DNA of 64,000 nt from Vesta saturnalis (taxonomy: Eukaryota > Arthropoda > Insecta > Coleoptera > Lampyridae), in NCBI GenBank assembly GCA_036346205.1, contig JARFJB010001278.1, forward strand, positions 6,102,001 to 6,166,000, read 5' to 3'. A program made the position numbers and the translations under genes. Positions within the stretch are counted from its first letter, which is position 1. Each line of letters starts with the position of its first letter. Below are positions 1-11,789 of the stretch, piece by piece. The notes under the pieces were generated by a model, which was not told the DNA's origin, did no database searches, and was given only the letters and a program-made list of their open reading frames with translations.

Positions 1-430
1 TCAAGCCCTATTAGAGCAACTGTAGCTCATATTTACAAGGAATTTTTTGAAAAATAAATTCTACGAAAATTCACCTAAAGAACCTTTAGTTTGGTTCACA
101 ATAATTTTCTGGATATGGTAGTCATCCAAGCATTAAGTTTACTATGGAGAAGTAAACTAATGGAAGCTCGCCATTTTTGGACATATTAATATCTAAAACT
201 AATAAACATTCGCTTTTATTGAATTTGTAGAGCTACATTTTTGGAAAAAGAATTTAACCATTTTACCTTAAAGAAATTACTAATGTAATTATACCTGCTA
301 GACGTATTGGTAAAGAAAAAATAGCACTTAATGTTGGTAATGCTTTCCCTCCTTTCATAGCTAACGTTACGGATAGAATTGGAAAGATAAAAAATTCTAT
401 AAAGTAGCTTCTAGAATCTTCTAGTTCACT
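1..430 (+). pseudogene. Penelope-like element RT fragment (decayed)
   Basis: The segment matches, base by base with many changes, the reverse-transcriptase C-terminal part of the better preserved Penelope-like copy at about 33650-34130. Shared landmarks are the stretch reading EKxTNGS, the ITNVIxPxRR-like stretch and the ending ANVTxRI. It is riddled with stops and small indels and begins outside the window. No GIY-YIG domain or ribozyme core follows it. It is a dead fragment of a retroelement that would have encoded an RT plus endonuclease. The recognition depends on comparison with the internal copy, so I am fairly sure of the family but not of the exact ends. Confidence 0.65.
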
Positions 431-1290
431 TACCCAAAACCTTCCCAGGAACTTAAACGTAAATTATGAAGTAGGTATTCGTATAACTTTAATCGTGTCT
501 GGCCGTCGTACAAGCGGTCAGTCCAATCTTAACCGTTTATAAGGAGTTGTAAGCTTCTTCAAAGTTACGGTTAACAAGCAGTGCATCTTCATTAATCGAT
601 AACACAGAATTAATATCAATTGAAGGGTATGTCATCATATTCTACAGTTCTTCATGTTGTCTATATGGGTTTTACTACTCACGCTGGCCAAGCTTAACTC
701 AAAACGGTGTAGTTATCAACTTTCTTAATTGCTCCAAACCAGGGTTTTTTTCTTTTTGAAAGATTGAGGCGAATACGTTCGGTTTCAAAATATGTTGTCC
801 TTCAAAGGAGGTGAGGTGTTACATTGAGGCATCCTAATTTCCAAAAAATATTGATTTACTCGTTTTTTTTTTTTTTTTTTTTTTTGTTAGTTTGCTCATG
901 CTTATGGTGTTAGAAATTACTTATTTTAGCTTTTGTGTATCTTGTCGTGGACTGTTCAGGAGTCCTTCTCCTCTTCAGCCCTGGTTATTCAATTGTTGTT
1001 GGTGTTGCGATGTTTTTGTTATGAGGTGCGGTAATTTTTGGTAATAAAAAAAAGAAAAGGATTTAATTTTGGAATGTGAATTTGAGGCGGGTGTTGTGTG
1101 GTGATGCTTTGGATTGGTGTGTTTGTTGTGTGGGCTGTCCTGTTGTCGCTAAGGTTGCTTATCTGGAATAAAAAGAAATATGTGTTAGTAAAGTGTAACA
1201 CTGTCGATATTTACAGAACAGAGATTATGTAATTAAAAAATCGATACTAAATACTTATCTCGGGCGCCAGACTTCGATCCGGACCGTCGT
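431..1290. other. spacer, no gene recognised
   Basis: AT-rich sequence with no supported coding region on either strand. A run of T residues lies at about 861-885 and could be the poly(A) tail of a minus-strand retrosequence, but no body for it was recognised. Confidence 0.5.
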
Positions 1291-2796
1291 GTGTTTACCT
1301 TAAAAGGGTAGCCACCTCCTGACTGTGTGAGAGGAAAACCCCCCACAAGTCAGTCGCAGATTCCACCTTAGCGAGTGCCTCTGCCACCTTACGGATGACA
1401 GGTAGGGCCTTCTTCATATTGAGTCCTCCGAGGAAGGTCAATAGGAGTCGAACCCTAAGGCAGATTGATCGGGCGGAGTAACGGGAGCGGCGGAGCCACT
1501 CGGTACTTCCGCCTTCTCAGCCTTGCCTGCCGTCGCACGGGCGTAGCTGACTCCGGTCCGAGTCGAGGAGGGCGCCGGCGGTGTCCTCTTCGGCGGTCGC
1601 TGCGGTGCTTCCATCTTCTTCCGTTGCGGAGGTCGAGGAACTTCGGGCATCCACGGTAGCTTGCGGGGTGGTCCCCACCGCAGTTAACGCACTTAGCCCG
1701 GTCGGTACGGGGTAAAGTGCATTGACTGCTGTGGTGATCACCGGCGCACTTCACACAGCGTGCTGCCGCCCTGCAGCAACGCTGTGCGTGGCGGAAACCT
1801 TGACACCGGTGACACTGCCCGATGTCGGATTTCCGCCTCAGGTCCTCGACGGTGACTCGGAGGCGGGCGACGTGCTTCACCTCCCGGATCCTCTTCTTGT
1901 CCTCCTCGCTCGGTAGGTGTACCAAAACCAGGGGGATCGCTCGGCCTCGCTGCTTCATCCTAAAACAAGAAACTGTATTAATCCCTTGTGTCGTCAAATC
2001 GGAGCTTACATCCGCTTCGGATAGCTCTACGGGCACGCCACGTATTACTACCTTGGCAAGACGCTCGCTCCTTGCCTGATAGGTGTGGTACTGCGTACCA
2101 CACTTATCGAGATACCTCATCAGCCTGTCTCGGTCCTGGAGTGAGGCAGGCTGTATCGATTCCCTCGAAGGTCGCCTTGGCCCTGGTGAAGGCGATCTTC
2201 TTCCGGTCTAGTTCGCGGAGAAAGCAACCCAGTTCTCCCTCTGACGAAGGATTACCGGGGTACTTTCTCCTGGTCTCTGCTGCGGCGGTCTGCTCCATCG
2301 CTGTGGCGGTGTCCGTGTACTGCTCCAGGGCGTGGTACACGTTGCTCGTCGGTGGCGGCGTAGGCGGGCGGACGGTCATCTTCTTCGGCCTCTTCTTCTG
2401 CGCCACGAAGTCATCGGGGCTGGTGGATCCAGGACGGGGGTCTTCGCTTCTTCTCTCTTCGGCGGCTACGGCGGCGGCGGCTTGCGGCGGCGGTGCTGCT
2501 CTAGTTGTTGCCTCGGCTGGCGGGGCGACGTCTTCTGCGGGCGGAGCTGTCTTCTTCGGCCTTCTCCTCTTCTGAGCGGTGGCGGCTGGTGGCGCGTCGC
2601 TTCTGGCGCCCTTCCACGGAAGGGACAGAAGCGACGGTATCGGGCTGGCGGTACTCGTTGATGGTAGGTTACCCGGCTTGTAACCGTACCATACCTCGTT
2701 GGTGTCGCTGACGTCCCCCTGGAAATCCGCGGTGTCGACCCAGAGGCACCCGTCGTCGTCGTCGTAGACCTCTCGGCCCGGTCTATGGCGCGGCAT
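1291..2796 (-). pseudogene. LINE ORF1 (Gag-like, zinc-knuckle) remnant, Jockey-type
   Basis: Read on the minus strand from an ATG at 2796, this is an ORF1 nucleic-acid-binding protein of a non-LTR retrotransposon. The N-terminal 200 residues are low-complexity, rich in Pro, Ala, Lys and Arg. A pre-C2HC/RRM-like stretch (VVIRGVPVELSEADV) follows, then three cysteine knuckles: CHRC...H....C, CVKC...HH...C and CVNC...H......C. The C-terminal tail contains FLGGLNMKKALPVI and ends at a stop at 1291. Three frameshifts break it, near 2160, 1645 and 1440. The region is strikingly GC-rich against the AT-rich background. The ORF2 (endonuclease/RT) expected just downstream, to the left, is absent. ORF1 proteins bind the element RNA to form the retrotransposition particle. 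The assignment to a Jockey-like clade rests on the knuckle arrangement only. Confidence 0.85.
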
Positions 2797-4330
2797 CGTT
2801 AAGCTGATACCGGCCGATAGAATCGAATTTTTTAATTACTAGTTAATTACAGAGTAATTAGCTCTAATTTAACGACCTGCTCTGATCGGAAACCAGAACA
2901 GGAATGGCGTGATTTACTCGTTAAATAACCCATCCGTTTGACTTTTTCTATTTTATTGGTCGACCTTACATTACCATATTTCATACTTTTCTTTGAAGCT
3001 ATTTTAAACTTGACCCACATCTCTACGGCCTATCAAAGTACAGCATCTGCTGTATATCTTCCTCTACAAAATTCTTGTAACGAATGATTCGTTAGAAAAA
3101 TGAACCTCTACGCAAGCAGAATAATCCCATACATTAGATTGGTTCAGTTTTGAAGATAGGAATAATGATCTTAACGTTCATATGTTTTATCAAGCTTGGC
3201 CATTGGGCATTTTTTAAAAAGTGTGAAACAAATATTGCCCTGGTTATTCGTTATAAACCATGCACGTTAGATTTTCCTGCATCTAATGGCCTAGAAAGCT
3301 TTTCTCCTTAACCACCATACATCTTTTCGGATTTCTGAAATAGAAAAATTATAGTTAAGCGAGCATCACAACCTTCTTGCACCCTAGCGATTGACCAGAC
3401 TCAACACAACGCCTTAGCAGAGTAAGTGCTATCGAGCTTACAGAGGATACATTGACTTTGATGCTTAAGTAGACCAGACTTGTACCAATTGTTAAATTAA
3501 TCCCACACTGGTGGAAAGCGTACGAAAGATCAAAATATCAAACATCGCAAACAATATCAGTCCGTTCAAAATAAATTCATTCAAAACATTAACACGCTGA
3601 AATTGGGTTTTATGGAACCAAATAACCCTTTTCAAAAATTATTGTTGCAGATTATTAAAGAGCAAAGAAAAACTTTTAAATGATGGGAATATATCATTAG
3701 AAATATATGCAATCTTGTACGGCGGAGATAGAACTTCAAGTTTAAATGAGACCCGAAATATTATATTTCTAAATTAAAATAGGGTATTACAGGATCTACC
3801 TCTAACGACTGACGCCATGTAAAACGGGTGAAAACAGGTGGGGTGAAATCTTTCAAAAGATGCGTCGAGCCCAGTGTTTGTAATTTTTTAGAGTAACATA
3901 AATGTAGCTGACAGCAATGTTTTCTCACATCACGATATATCTGTAAAACTTCCTTATACACAGCTCTGTGTCAACTGCAAGGGAACCAGCAGTAATTCTA
4001 GGTTGTAAACGCTAAGAACATGGAGTATGTTATAATGTTTATTGACTTTATACTTATTTTAGCAATTAAAGTACTTCCTTGATTGAAACAGAAGACTATT
4101 GAAAAATATTTGCAACAATCCCGTTCCTCAGTTTAAGATTTGAAGGCTGAATTAGGATAAAATATTTTCATATGCTTTGTAACCTTATTTAATATTAAAT
4201 GCTTTAATATGAGAATATTGGATTTTTGTAGCTGGTTCTCCTTGTGAAAATTCCTCAAGGGCTCCAGCAGTTGTTTATTACATTCCGGGTGCTTATATAA
4301 TCAAACGCAATATACATCTATCAAATTAGC
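2797..4330. other. spacer, no gene recognised
   Basis: No coding region, RNA gene or repeat could be supported. The first 150 bases may be the 5' UTR of the adjacent LINE. The rest is AT-rich with no long frame that resembles a protein. Confidence 0.4.
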
Positions 4331-4334
4331 CCCC

Positions 4335-4445
4335 GGAAACGAAAATAAAAATTTTCATGCACATTTTTAAATAGCGCTCCAGTTGTGCTCAATTGTGCCG
4401 ATATTACTTTATTTTGTGCTACTAAGTCAGACTACTACCTTTTAA
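4335..4445. repeat. left copy of a ~100 bp inverted repeat
   Basis: This stretch, containing TTTTTAAATAGCGCTC and GTGCTACTAAGT, reappears in inverted orientation at about 13900-14000 with clear similarity over roughly 95 bases. The pair brackets a 9.7 kb block holding satellite arrays, piggyBac remains and the first PLE palindrome. Confidence 0.55.
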
Positions 4446-4479
4446 TTAATTGGGTGCTAATTGGAAGCGCAGCCCCCGT

Positions 4480-5013
4480 TTTTTTTTTATGAATTTCGAT
4501 CTACCTTTACGTTAATAGATCCTATTTAACGCGTGTAGGGTTGTGGCCTTAAATTGAGAGTTCAATAATGAAACAGTTCAGATATTTTTTACAATTAACC
4601 CGCAGGTGCCAAATACACGCTCAGTTCCCGAGTTTTTGAAAAAGTTAAATTCACTTTTATCTTAATAAATGAGGATTTGTGTCGCTGAAATTTTTGGTAA
4701 TGATCAAACGGTTCACAATATTCTCAACAATTAAGTGTCGTGGGTATACTGAACTCTCAACGTCCGAGTTTTTAAATAATTGAAATATACTTTTATTTTA
4801 ATAAATTGCACTCAACGCGTGCGGAGTTGCGCCGCTGAAATTTTTGATAAGGATCAAAAGGTACACACACAAATTTTTACAATTAAGCCTCAGGGTTCCA
4901 ACACGCTCAGGTTCCGGATTTTTTAAAGAATTCGAATTCGAAATCGAGTTGTGTTAACGGCGCGCATGCTTGCACCTTTGAAATTGTTTATAATGATCGC
5001 AATATTGCGTACA

Positions 5014-5048
<35 letters not shown>

Positions 5049-5200
5049 TAAGTTAATTACGCGTCGGGGGCGAATTGAAGCTTAGTCCTCGGATGTTTAA
5101 GTATTGTAATTCACTTGTATCCTGATAAATTGTGCTTAGGACGTGGAGGGTTTTGCCGTTGAAGTTTGTAATAATGATAAAAGACATATTGTAAGAAGAA
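4480..5200 (+). repeat. degenerate tandem repeat, ~150-170 bp period
   Basis: A motif around GAAATTTTTGATAATGATCA recurs at about 4690, 4838, 4980 and 5160. It is preceded each time by a version of ATAAATTG(T/C)(G/A)CTCAACGCG and followed by an ACAATTAAG-like stretch. Copies are strongly diverged. A (TAA)n run of about 28 bases sits at 5018-5046. The same motif occurs in the opposite orientation between 6170 and 7430. Confidence 0.6.
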
Positions 5201-5739
5201 CAGCCGCATCCTCTTGGATTTTGGGGGGTAATACTCGCAGGCTTTTCTAAGCCTCGCCCCTTTTTTCTGCTATTTTCTTTTCAAGTGTCATTTCCATCGC
5301 CTATTTAGTGTCGGTTTGAGTGTTTGAAAGGACATTTACTGGACTGCTAGTTTCTTTGTTCGTATGATTGCATGTTTGGGGCTTAGGTGTGCGCATGTTT
5401 ACTTATTTGCGCATCGGTTTGTTAGCTACCCATTTTTCTGTTTTGGTTTTCGTGCTTATTTGGAGTATTAAGATGTTTTGGGTGTTGCGCGTTTTCGTAT
5501 CTGTATGTTTGGGCGTTAAGTTATTAGTCATTACAATATTTAATTACAAAATGTTAAATCATTTTCTAAGAATATACAATAAAACCCCGTATAGAAGAAT
5601 TCGCAATCGTCTGTCGATGTAACAATTTCAAAATGGTTAGTGGTAAATTCTAATTATATTACGAGATTAGTTAGCTTTTAAATTATACCATAAGATGACG
5701 TTACATTTATTTCTAACCCAAAGGGAAAAGACAGCGAAT
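5201..5739. other. spacer between satellite arrays
   Basis: No supported gene. An 84-codon open frame on the plus strand at 5368-5622 is hydrophobic and low in information, resembles nothing I recognise and sits between two satellite arrays. I do not call it a gene. Confidence 0.35.
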
Positions 5740-7430
5740 TGCTGTTTGACCCATTAAAAGGAAGCAACAGAAAGAGATGGGGGCGCCCCAGGATCAGAAA
5801 TTCAGAAAGATTCCCTAGTAGTTGTAAATGGGGCGCTAGTTAGGCGAAAGGGTCTGGAGGGGTGGGGCAAATAGTCAGCGAAAAGTTTGGGTAGAGGTAT
5901 GAGGATAAATCAGAAGCTGGTTGGAGGGGGAGACATATGTAGATTTCCGACTTACAGAGACAAAGCCCTAAAAATTATGTCAATACGGCACTAAATAGAA
6001 GTAGAAAGTTAAACCGAAAAATAATTATGAAAGAAAGTGGTGGGGTTTACAAATTTTTGTTTGCCACCATGGGCGATCTGCCTCCTCGTCCTTAAGTGAA
6101 TACATCACTGATAAAATTGTTAAAAAGAAACCGTGGGCCGATAGTTTAATTGACCCCAAAGACTAAATGGTACAGAATTTTGTAAACGGTTTTATCATTA
6201 CCATTGCTTTATCATTGCACAACCCCGCACGAGTTGAACATAATTTAATAAGATAACAGCGTCTCAAACTCTTCAAAAGCCAGGCATCTAGTTGACCCTC
6301 TAGACTTGATTGTAGAGAATATTCTGTACCGTTTGATCATTATCAAAATTTTTTACAGAAAAACGTTGCACGGGTTAAGCACAAGTTATAAAGGTAAAAA
6401 TGGTTTTGGAAGAGTGCCAAATGCCTCAAAAGGAGCAGAGTCGGCGTCTAGTTAGGCGGAAGAGTCTGGACAGGTGGGCAAAGAGTCAGCAAAAATCAGA
6501 GTTAGGTGTAAGGGGAATCAAAAGCTGGTTAGACGGGGGAAGCGTATGCAGGGAGCTGACCCACAAAGACATGACTCGAAAAACGGTACTAAATAGGAGT
6601 AGAAAGTTACACAGGCGATAAAACACTAAAACGACGCTAAATAGGGTTGAAAACGGCATCGAAAAAAATTATGACAGAAAGTGATGGGGTTTTTATAGGC
6701 GACCCTCGGCGATCGTTCTCCTCGCTCTTAAGTGAATACGTCACTGATTTAAATTGTTCAAAAGAAAAACGAAAATTGAGAGTTCAGTTCGCCCTAGAGA
6801 CTAGGTTGTACATATATATGAGCCGTTTCATCATTATCAAAAATTTCAACGCCATAAGAGGCCATTTGTGGCGCTTATCAGTGGTAAGTGGAGCCCTAGT
6901 TTGGCGCAAGAGTCTACACAGTAGCAGCAAAGAATCAGCAAAAAAATGTTGGTAAAGAAAAAGATGGTTTGAGGGGTAAGCGTATGCAAGGCGCCGACCC
7001 ACAAAGACAGGGTCCGAAAATGAGGTCAAAACGGCTTTAAATAGTGACTAAAAATGTCACCGGAAGAAAGTTATGAAAAAGATTGTGGGGTTCATGGCAC
7101 CCAGGTTACGTTGTTCCATCAATAAGTTTTTGTTGGCCACATCCGGCGATCGCCCTTAGGTGAATATGGGAGTTAAGTGTGTAGTTAGTCTCTGAGTACC
7201 TAATTTTAAAAAATATTGTGTACTGTTAGATCATTATGGAAAATTTAATTCGTACAACTCCGCACGCATGGATCACTATTTACTAAGATAAAAGTAAGTT
7301 CGAATTCTTCAACGAAATCCAGAAGCTGAAGCAGTTGATCCCTGAGAATTGTAAAATAATATAGAGCACGGTTTGACCATTATCAAAACCTCCCAGACTT
7401 GACTAAACATTTTTCATCATTAGCAGCAAT
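5740..7430. repeat. tandem array of ~0.45-0.6 kb units
   Basis: Three diverged copies share an ordered set of landmarks. These are AAAGCTGGTT(A/G)GA followed by GGGGGA at about 5913, 6520 and 6964; ACCCACAAAGACA-like stretches; ACTAAATAG(A/G)AGTAGAAAGTT; and CTTAAGTGAATAC(A/G)TCACTGAT at about 6090, 6727 and 7155. Each unit also contains the inverted version of the motif in the 4480-5200 array (for example GTTTGATCATTATCAAAATT at 6328). This is a higher-order satellite or the internal repeats of an unrecognised element. No protein is supported. Confidence 0.6.
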
Positions 7431-7738
7431 ATAAATGGCACAACCCAGCACGCACCAAGCACAACTTATTAACCTTCAGATGACTAAACTTTTTTTCATA
7501 CATGGATGACCAATGGGGGTCAAAAATGACCCCATTTGTTTTAGGAAATAAAAACATTTATATATAATTATTTTGATTATATACTGTTTTAAAATAAGCA
7601 AGAGACATTAGCAAAACGAATTTTGTATTCCAAGTAACCAGAAAAAAGTAGAAATATCTGTCTGAACTCATCGAAACAAGTAAAGAAGTTAAAAAAAATA
7701 CTCTAGTTGAGGTCACCATAGGTACTACAACATAGGTT

Positions 7739-9200
7739 CTAATGACTACAAACAAAATGCTTACATTTATCGCATTTGAACGAGAATTTTCTATCGGGAG
7801 ATCAACTGTAAAGTTTACAATGGCCACGTTTCTTGGGATCTTCAGTTGGCTCTGTATCTTCTGGATCTTCTGAACATTTTATTAGTACCATATCTAACAC
7901 TATTTGAATATGTTTATGTAAACCTTGACGAGGTAGGGATTGTATAAAAGGTGTAAATAACTCAAGGCCCAAATCTTGAAAAAAAGAGCCTCCTCCGAAC
8001 TGATGTTCGTTTTTCGTAGTCATCGTATTTATCAACATACACCCTAAATGCTTCCAGCTATGTCAATTAAATTAAAAATGCAATCAGAGGCCGTCACTTT
8101 GTATTGCGACCATCTTTGGTCATTTTATCTGTGCATCTACTGTATCATTGTGTTCGTTACAATCCAAATTTGGGGTTTATAGGCTGCTTTTTCACCGTAT
8201 TTAGATCTGAATATTGTGTGCTTAGCTGCAGAACGCTTCTTTTTTTTTGGTACGTAGGAAACTAAAATGGCATCTTTTGTATACAAAACTTCGCTTGAGT
8301 GTTCCGTTCGGTTTTTGTTAGAAATAAACTGTTTGGGTACCTCTCTACTACTTTTTCTAATTGTCCGTGTAAGAGCTTTTGATTGCTATAGAAGTTCCTT
8401 TGACAACAGCAGGGAGGTGAAAGGGTTATCCGTGGTTACACACTATCCAGAGCCTAATCCATTTACTAAATCCAACACGCTTACATACAACATAAAAAAA
8501 TTATTTAGCTCCATTTATGATGTCGTCATCTATAGTTACCTTGCTCTTTCTCTGGTATGTTAGTCGTTATTCCTGTTCGTCGATACAAATATCAGGATTT
8601 GGATTATAGGCCTTCTTAAAGTTTGATGCAAAATGTCATGTATTTCTCGTATTGGAGTTAACTTGTTTGAAGTGTGGCCTTCTGCGCGTGTTGCTAAATC
8701 ATAAAACCTTAGAAATCGAAGTAAAACCTTCATTCTGTCACGGGACATAGTTGCACGGCAAATAGGTCTCTGAAACACTGAATTCTTGGTACTCCAACAC
8801 TCCAAAATTGTTTTGTGATTTACCTTGAAGCATCCGGCAATAATTAATAATCCAATAAAGGCATACAATTCTTTTTTATTGACGGGGATCCATTTTTCGT
8901 CTAAAATTAATTGTGGGTGATTGTTAGTTCGCGAATAACAATGTCCATAATTTCATAGGGGAAAAAAGTTTGAAAGCTTCAGCATTAGTTGTAAAATTTG
9001 AGCTGTAATTATCTCTCCGAGGCTTTTTAATTAGGATGTTCTTTGCAAAACGTTTGGTACTTTTAGGTTTATGTTTATTCCACAATGTGCCATCTTTTCC
9101 CCAATATATTTTCACCTTGGTTTGTATCATCGTCACTTTCTTCTCCGGTGCATGTTGAACTATGTTCAGCATTCGAGTTGTTCTGTAATAGTACACACTC
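7739..9200 (-). pseudogene. piggyBac-like transposase remnant
   Basis: Minus-strand translation in shifting frames follows a piggyBac transposase from N to C terminus. It reads an N-terminal stretch WGKDGTLWNKHKP; then LYAFIGLLIIAG with MSRDRMKVLLRFLRFYD (the conserved block before the first catalytic Asp); then VTTDNPFTSLLLSKELL; then ILVSYVPKKKKRSAAK; then NLIDIAG; and finally the cysteine-rich C-terminal domain (SFKCDKCKHFVC), ending at a stop at 7739-7741. There are at least four frameshifts and several stops, so it is inactive. Active family members cut and paste at TTAA; no convincing TIR or TTAA duplication was found here. The left flank carries a small palindrome GGGGTCAAAAATGACCCC at about 7516. 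Confidence 0.85.
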
Positions 9201-9571
9201 GTTTTATTTCATCTTCTATATAATCATGAAGAAAGCCACTTTCATTAACTATCTGACTCAGCGGTGGGGAGAAATTTTCGGGCCAGATTATACACAGAAC
9301 GCTAAATACCTAACTATAGATTCATCACGAATTAAAGATAACAACGAACTGTAACTAACTAAATTTTGGGTCCATATTATACATAAAACTAACTGAAGTA
9401 AGTCGCACGTGTCCACAGCCGTAGAGGCGCGTTCTAATAATAGACTTTAACCATGCGCGCAGTGCATCATTACTCGGAATTCCATACATAGACGGTATTT
9501 ACCTGACATGAAAATAAAACATGGAGGACCAAGGGGGAGGGGTCATTTTATGCGTGAAATACCGGGAATCT
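9201..9571. other. spacer between piggyBac remnant and PLE palindrome
   Basis: No gene or repeat recognised apart from short GC-rich patches. It may include the right end of the piggyBac element. Confidence 0.35.
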
Positions 9572-9609
9572 TAGTTGAGTTGATCGACCTATTTCCACAG
9601 CTTTTGTTT

Positions 9610-9672
9610 TTTGAGCGCGACGTTTCGGAAGCGGACTGCTTTCGTCATCAGACTTAGTCCTGAGAAGGACTG
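9610..9672 (-). ncRNA. hammerhead ribozyme core, PLE 1 left arm
   Basis: On the minus strand CTGATGA (9651-9645) is followed 15-20 bases later by GAAAC (9626-9622), the two invariant boxes of a hammerhead ribozyme. Between them lies an imperfect stem II (GAAAGC against GCTTC). A perfect 6-bp hairpin AGTCCT-TCTC-AGGACT precedes the core. PLE terminal repeats are known to carry type I hammerheads, which fits the position at the element's outer end. Activity is not established: helices I and III cannot be assigned confidently by eye. Confidence 0.7.
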
Positions 9673-9729
9673 TTTTCGCACTTGAGTCGAATTCATATGT
9701 TACATATAATTTTTTTCCCAAGCATTTGA

Positions 9730-9800
9730 CTACTCTCAGATTCGAACTTGGTACCATCCACTTACTAGTCTGATACCTTTACGGCTGACCCACTGAGTAG
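9730..9800 (-). other. tRNA-like segment in PLE 1 end, left arm
   Basis: Minus-strand B box GTTCGAATC (9747-9739) lies 45 bases after a box-A-like TGGGTCAGCCG (9792-9782). A 7-bp acceptor-like pairing GACTACT/AGTAGTC closes it. The anticodon arm does not pair, so it is not a tRNA gene. It is the inverted counterpart of the better preserved copy at 13472-13545. Confidence 0.6.
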
Positions 9801-9821
9801 TCCAATATATATTTTAGAACT

Positions 9822-9947
<126 letters not shown>

Positions 9948-10088
9948 TTTTTCGTGGATGTGCAGAAGCTTATTGCGCATGTTGCGCCGTAACTTCTTGC
10001 GCAGGTGTATTGCGCTGAAACTCTTCGCGCATTATTGGAATCCATATGGGTTTCATTTCCACACTAGCTTGGCTTATTGGATTTTCTA

Positions 10089-10400
10089 CTAGTGCGATGT
10101 ATGTGGCTTCTTTGAGTTTCGACGAGTTGTGTTGTCGTCCTTTGCAACTATCTGTATGTTATCCCATTGGATGCAGTGGTCTTCATTCCTGACATTTTCG
10201 GCGAGTCTTGATGTTTCTGTTTCGCCCTTGCGGACGTTGTTCTTATGTTCCTGTGTTTTCACTTTGAGTGGTCTACTACTCTCTCCTATGTATGCTCTGC
10301 CGCATTCGGATGGTAGGTTGTATACACAATTCCTGGAATTCTGATCTTCATTGTATGGTTTAGTTTTGGTTAGTATTCCTCCGAGCGTTCTGGTCAATTT
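10089..10400 (-). pseudogene. GIY-YIG endonuclease domain of PLE 1, left arm
   Basis: A 102-residue open frame reads CVYNLPSECGRAYIGESSRP, a GIY-YIG type nuclease core (Y-N-L...AYIGESSRPL), followed by R/K-x-QEHKNNV and NEDHCIQWDNIQIVA. The same domain occurs in the right arm. In PLEs this nuclease nicks target DNA for target-primed reverse transcription. It is fused in frame after the RT in intact elements; here the RT is broken. Confidence 0.85.
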
Positions 10401-10752
10401 GAAGGCAGTCCGTATTTTGTATTTGCTGCCTATCCTTCGTATATTGTCTGAGGTACCTTGTATGTATAGTATTATCGCTGTATATTTAGGTTATTCTTTT
10501 TCGGTTACCCTGTTTAGGTTAGATGCCAGATCAGGGTAGCCTTTTTCTTTGAGTGTTCTAGCGATATTTTCATTTCCTTTGTTCAGGTCCTCTTGTTTTG
10601 AACATATTGTTTTTGCTCTAGCGTACAAGCATTTCGCCACGCCTAACTTGTGGTGATCGGATTTTTAGTGTACAAGTACATCCAGAAATGGCAGTTTTTG
10701 TTCCAACTCCAGTTCTATTGTGAATTTTATGGAGGGTGTGCGGCTAAGTCTT

Positions 10753-10755
<3 letters not shown>

Positions 10756-10821
<66 letters not shown>
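10756..10821. repeat. (TA)n tract replacing RT core in PLE 1 left arm
   Basis: A 66-base TA run with no counterpart in the right arm. There the same flanks (GCAATATACATATATGGA on one side, GTGCACCCTCCATAAAATTC on the other) are separated by about 130 bases that encode the RT active-site block. The seed TATACATATATGGA suggests expansion with loss of that block. Confidence 0.85.
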
Positions 10822-10824
<3 letters not shown>

Positions 10825-11313
10825 CACTATGGGTGATACTGGGGAATCCATCGCCATCCCAAACTCTTGTTGGTAGAATTTATCTTCCACTTGGAAATAT
10901 GCACACAGTTCTAATGCATATTGTCAGAAGTTCCATTATTTTATTTGCCGAGGGTTGCGTGCGTTCGTCTAACGTTTCATCCTTTTCCAGCTTGTCCCTT
11001 ATGATAGTTAGTGCCTTATTGGTAGGCACATTTGTGAATAGACTCACAATGTCGAAGCTTACCAGTATTTCTTCGTGGTTTGGTTGGAAATTTCTGATGG
11101 TGTTGCATATTCTTGACCGTAGACTCGGTTTTCCCGATAAGGGTGAGATGATACCTAGCAGATAGTGTGCTAATGGGTAATAAGGTGAATTTCTCGAGCT
11201 AACAATTGGTCTCAGAGGAATTCTTTGCTTATGAATCTTTGGTAGGCCGTACAGATGGTGAGGTTTGCTTAGTGTGGGGTAAGTCTAGTTCTCTGGTAAT
11301 CGGAGAACTCCCT

Positions 11314-11777
11314 CTTATGTTTTGCCAGGGTTAGTTATATCCGTCTTTCGATTGATGGTGTGGGGTCTTTTGGTTTATAAATCTACGCAGTCGAAGAAAC
11401 AGCTATGAAATTAGATCCTAGTCGAAGCATATAAGGTTAGATTAGTCCTAGATTCATCTAGGCGAACTAAACCTAACCTCCCCAACCTAGAAAGGAGAGT
11501 GGTCATTTCCCTTAATATGTACGTACAGAAGGTTATGTATTCGACTTTCTTTTCATTATCGCTAAATCGACTTATTAGCTCATTTTACAACTTTTGGCAA
11601 AGTTTCGCCAAGATCGGCCCTGATGTCTGCATATGGTGTGTGTGTGTGTGTGTGCGTGTGTGTATGAGCGTGCGCGTGTGTGTGCATTCGTGCGCGCGTA
11701 CATGCGTGCGTGCGTCAGTCTGTGCATGCGTGCGTACGGCGTGCGTATGCGTGCGTGTGTGCGTGCGTGCGTGTGTG
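11314..11777. other. central spacer of PLE palindrome 1, with (GT)n/(GTGC)n
   Basis: It is unique to the centre of the palindrome. Positions 11500-11635 are an inverted relative of 61560-61640 (sharing AAAAGTTGTAAAATGAGC and CATAACCTTCTGTAC). This is followed at 11636-11777 by a mixed GT, GTGC and GTGT microsatellite. A short CTAAACCTAACCT stretch near 11468 is too brief to be telomeric repeat. Confidence 0.7.
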
Positions 11778-11789
11778 GGGGAGTTCTCC

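Noticed and set aside
1438..2711. Plus-strand frames opposite the LINE ORF1
   Set aside because: GC-rich antisense frames without motifs; the minus strand carries the zinc knuckles.
7430..9540. piggyBac TIRs and TTAA duplication
   Set aside because: GGGGTC-type motifs on both sides are in the same orientation and the left one is itself a palindrome; no matching inverted ends with TTAA were found.
11430..11495. Telomeric (TTAGG/CCTAA)n
   Set aside because: Only one or two imperfect units (CTAAACCTAACCT) are present; not an array.
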